From contig JBGPLH010000216.1 in NCBI GenBank assembly GCA_041486365.1, forward strand, positions 1-5,784: DNA of 5,784 nt, in the 5' to 3' direction. The position numbers were made by a program, and so were the translations under genes. Of the stretch, positions 5,673 to 5,784 are shown one piece after another (within the stretch, counting starts at the first letter, position 1; the number at the start of each line of letters is the position of its first letter). Below the pieces are notes generated by a model that saw only the letters and a program-made list of their open reading frames with translations, was not told where the DNA came from and ran no database searches. Source of the stretch: JBGPLH01 sp041486365 [NCBI: Thermodesulfobacteriota bacterium] (GTDB taxonomy: Bacteria; JAUYMQ01).

Positions 5673-5784
5673 ATGACTGCGCACACTCTTCCCAAGCGGG
5701 CGGATCCGAAGCTCGCACACGGGCTTCTCTTCAGCGCGCTGCTGCACGCGGTGATCCTCCTGGGCCTGGCGGCCGTCGTGGCCC
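5673..5784 (+). CDS. TonB-like energy-transducer protein, N-terminal fragment (runs off the window)
   Basis: Only the first 37 residues are visible and the frame is open to the window end. A short hydrophilic cytoplasmic start ('MTAHTLPKRADPKLAHG') is followed by one hydrophobic helix, 'LLFSALLHAVILLGLAAVVA'. The helix carries S21-x3-H25, the SxxxH spacing of the TonB transmembrane segment that contacts ExbB/ExbD. In that family the helix anchors a Pro-rich periplasmic arm and a C-terminal domain that docks on outer-membrane transporters; neither is visible here. The ATG at 5673 has AGGAG at 5666-5670, only 2 bases away, and a second GGAG at 5659-5662 at 10 bases. It follows the Smr stop by 22 bases, so co-transcription is likely. 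Other single-helix proteins (for example TolA-like) remain possible. Confidence 0.6.
   Translation, partial: MTAHTLPKRADPKLAHGLLFSALLHAVILLGLAAVVA

Overview
The window is uniformly G+C-rich, with third codon positions almost all G or C, which is why long spurious open frames appear on both strands. It looks like a chromosomal piece of a Gram-negative (diderm) bacterium. The evidence is a lipoprotein thiol-disulfide protein, a TonB-like inner-membrane protein at the right edge, and an Smr protein whose sequence style I associate with Myxococcota/Desulfobacterota-like and related uncultured high-G+C lineages. I cannot fix the phylum from this sequence. There are no RNA genes, CRISPR arrays, insertion sequences, integrases or phage genes.

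Layout. On the minus strand (8-1084) is an intact lipoprotein with a SurA/PpiC-type N-terminal helical region joined to a DsbA-like thioredoxin domain (CPFC). A divergent intergenic region (1085-1290) carries its Shine-Dalgarno site, a good -10 box and two short palindromes. On the plus strand come two multi-pass membrane proteins of the GT-C glycosyltransferase type. The first is a DUF2079 protein (1291-2871). The second is a GT39/ArnT-like protein with C-terminal TPR repeats (2868-4736). They overlap by four bases (GTGA) and are almost certainly translationally coupled.

A sigma70-like promoter (TTGACA, 18-base spacer, TAGATT) lies across the stop codon of the second GT-C gene. It probably drives a new unit: a 266-residue Smr-domain protein (4850-5650), followed after 22 bases by the first 37 codons of a TonB-like protein (5673 to the window end).

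How they work together. The GT-C pair probably acts in one membrane-linked sugar-transfer process, substrate unknown. The DsbA-like lipoprotein acts on the outer side of a membrane in disulfide chemistry and perhaps chaperoning. The Smr protein is a cytoplasmic nucleic-acid-acting protein. No single pathway links all five genes. The most unusual local structure is a run of three 36-base units inside the Smr gene, each with a perfect 7-bp palindromic hairpin and each encoding 12 residues of a disordered linker. I see no convincing new multi-gene system here.
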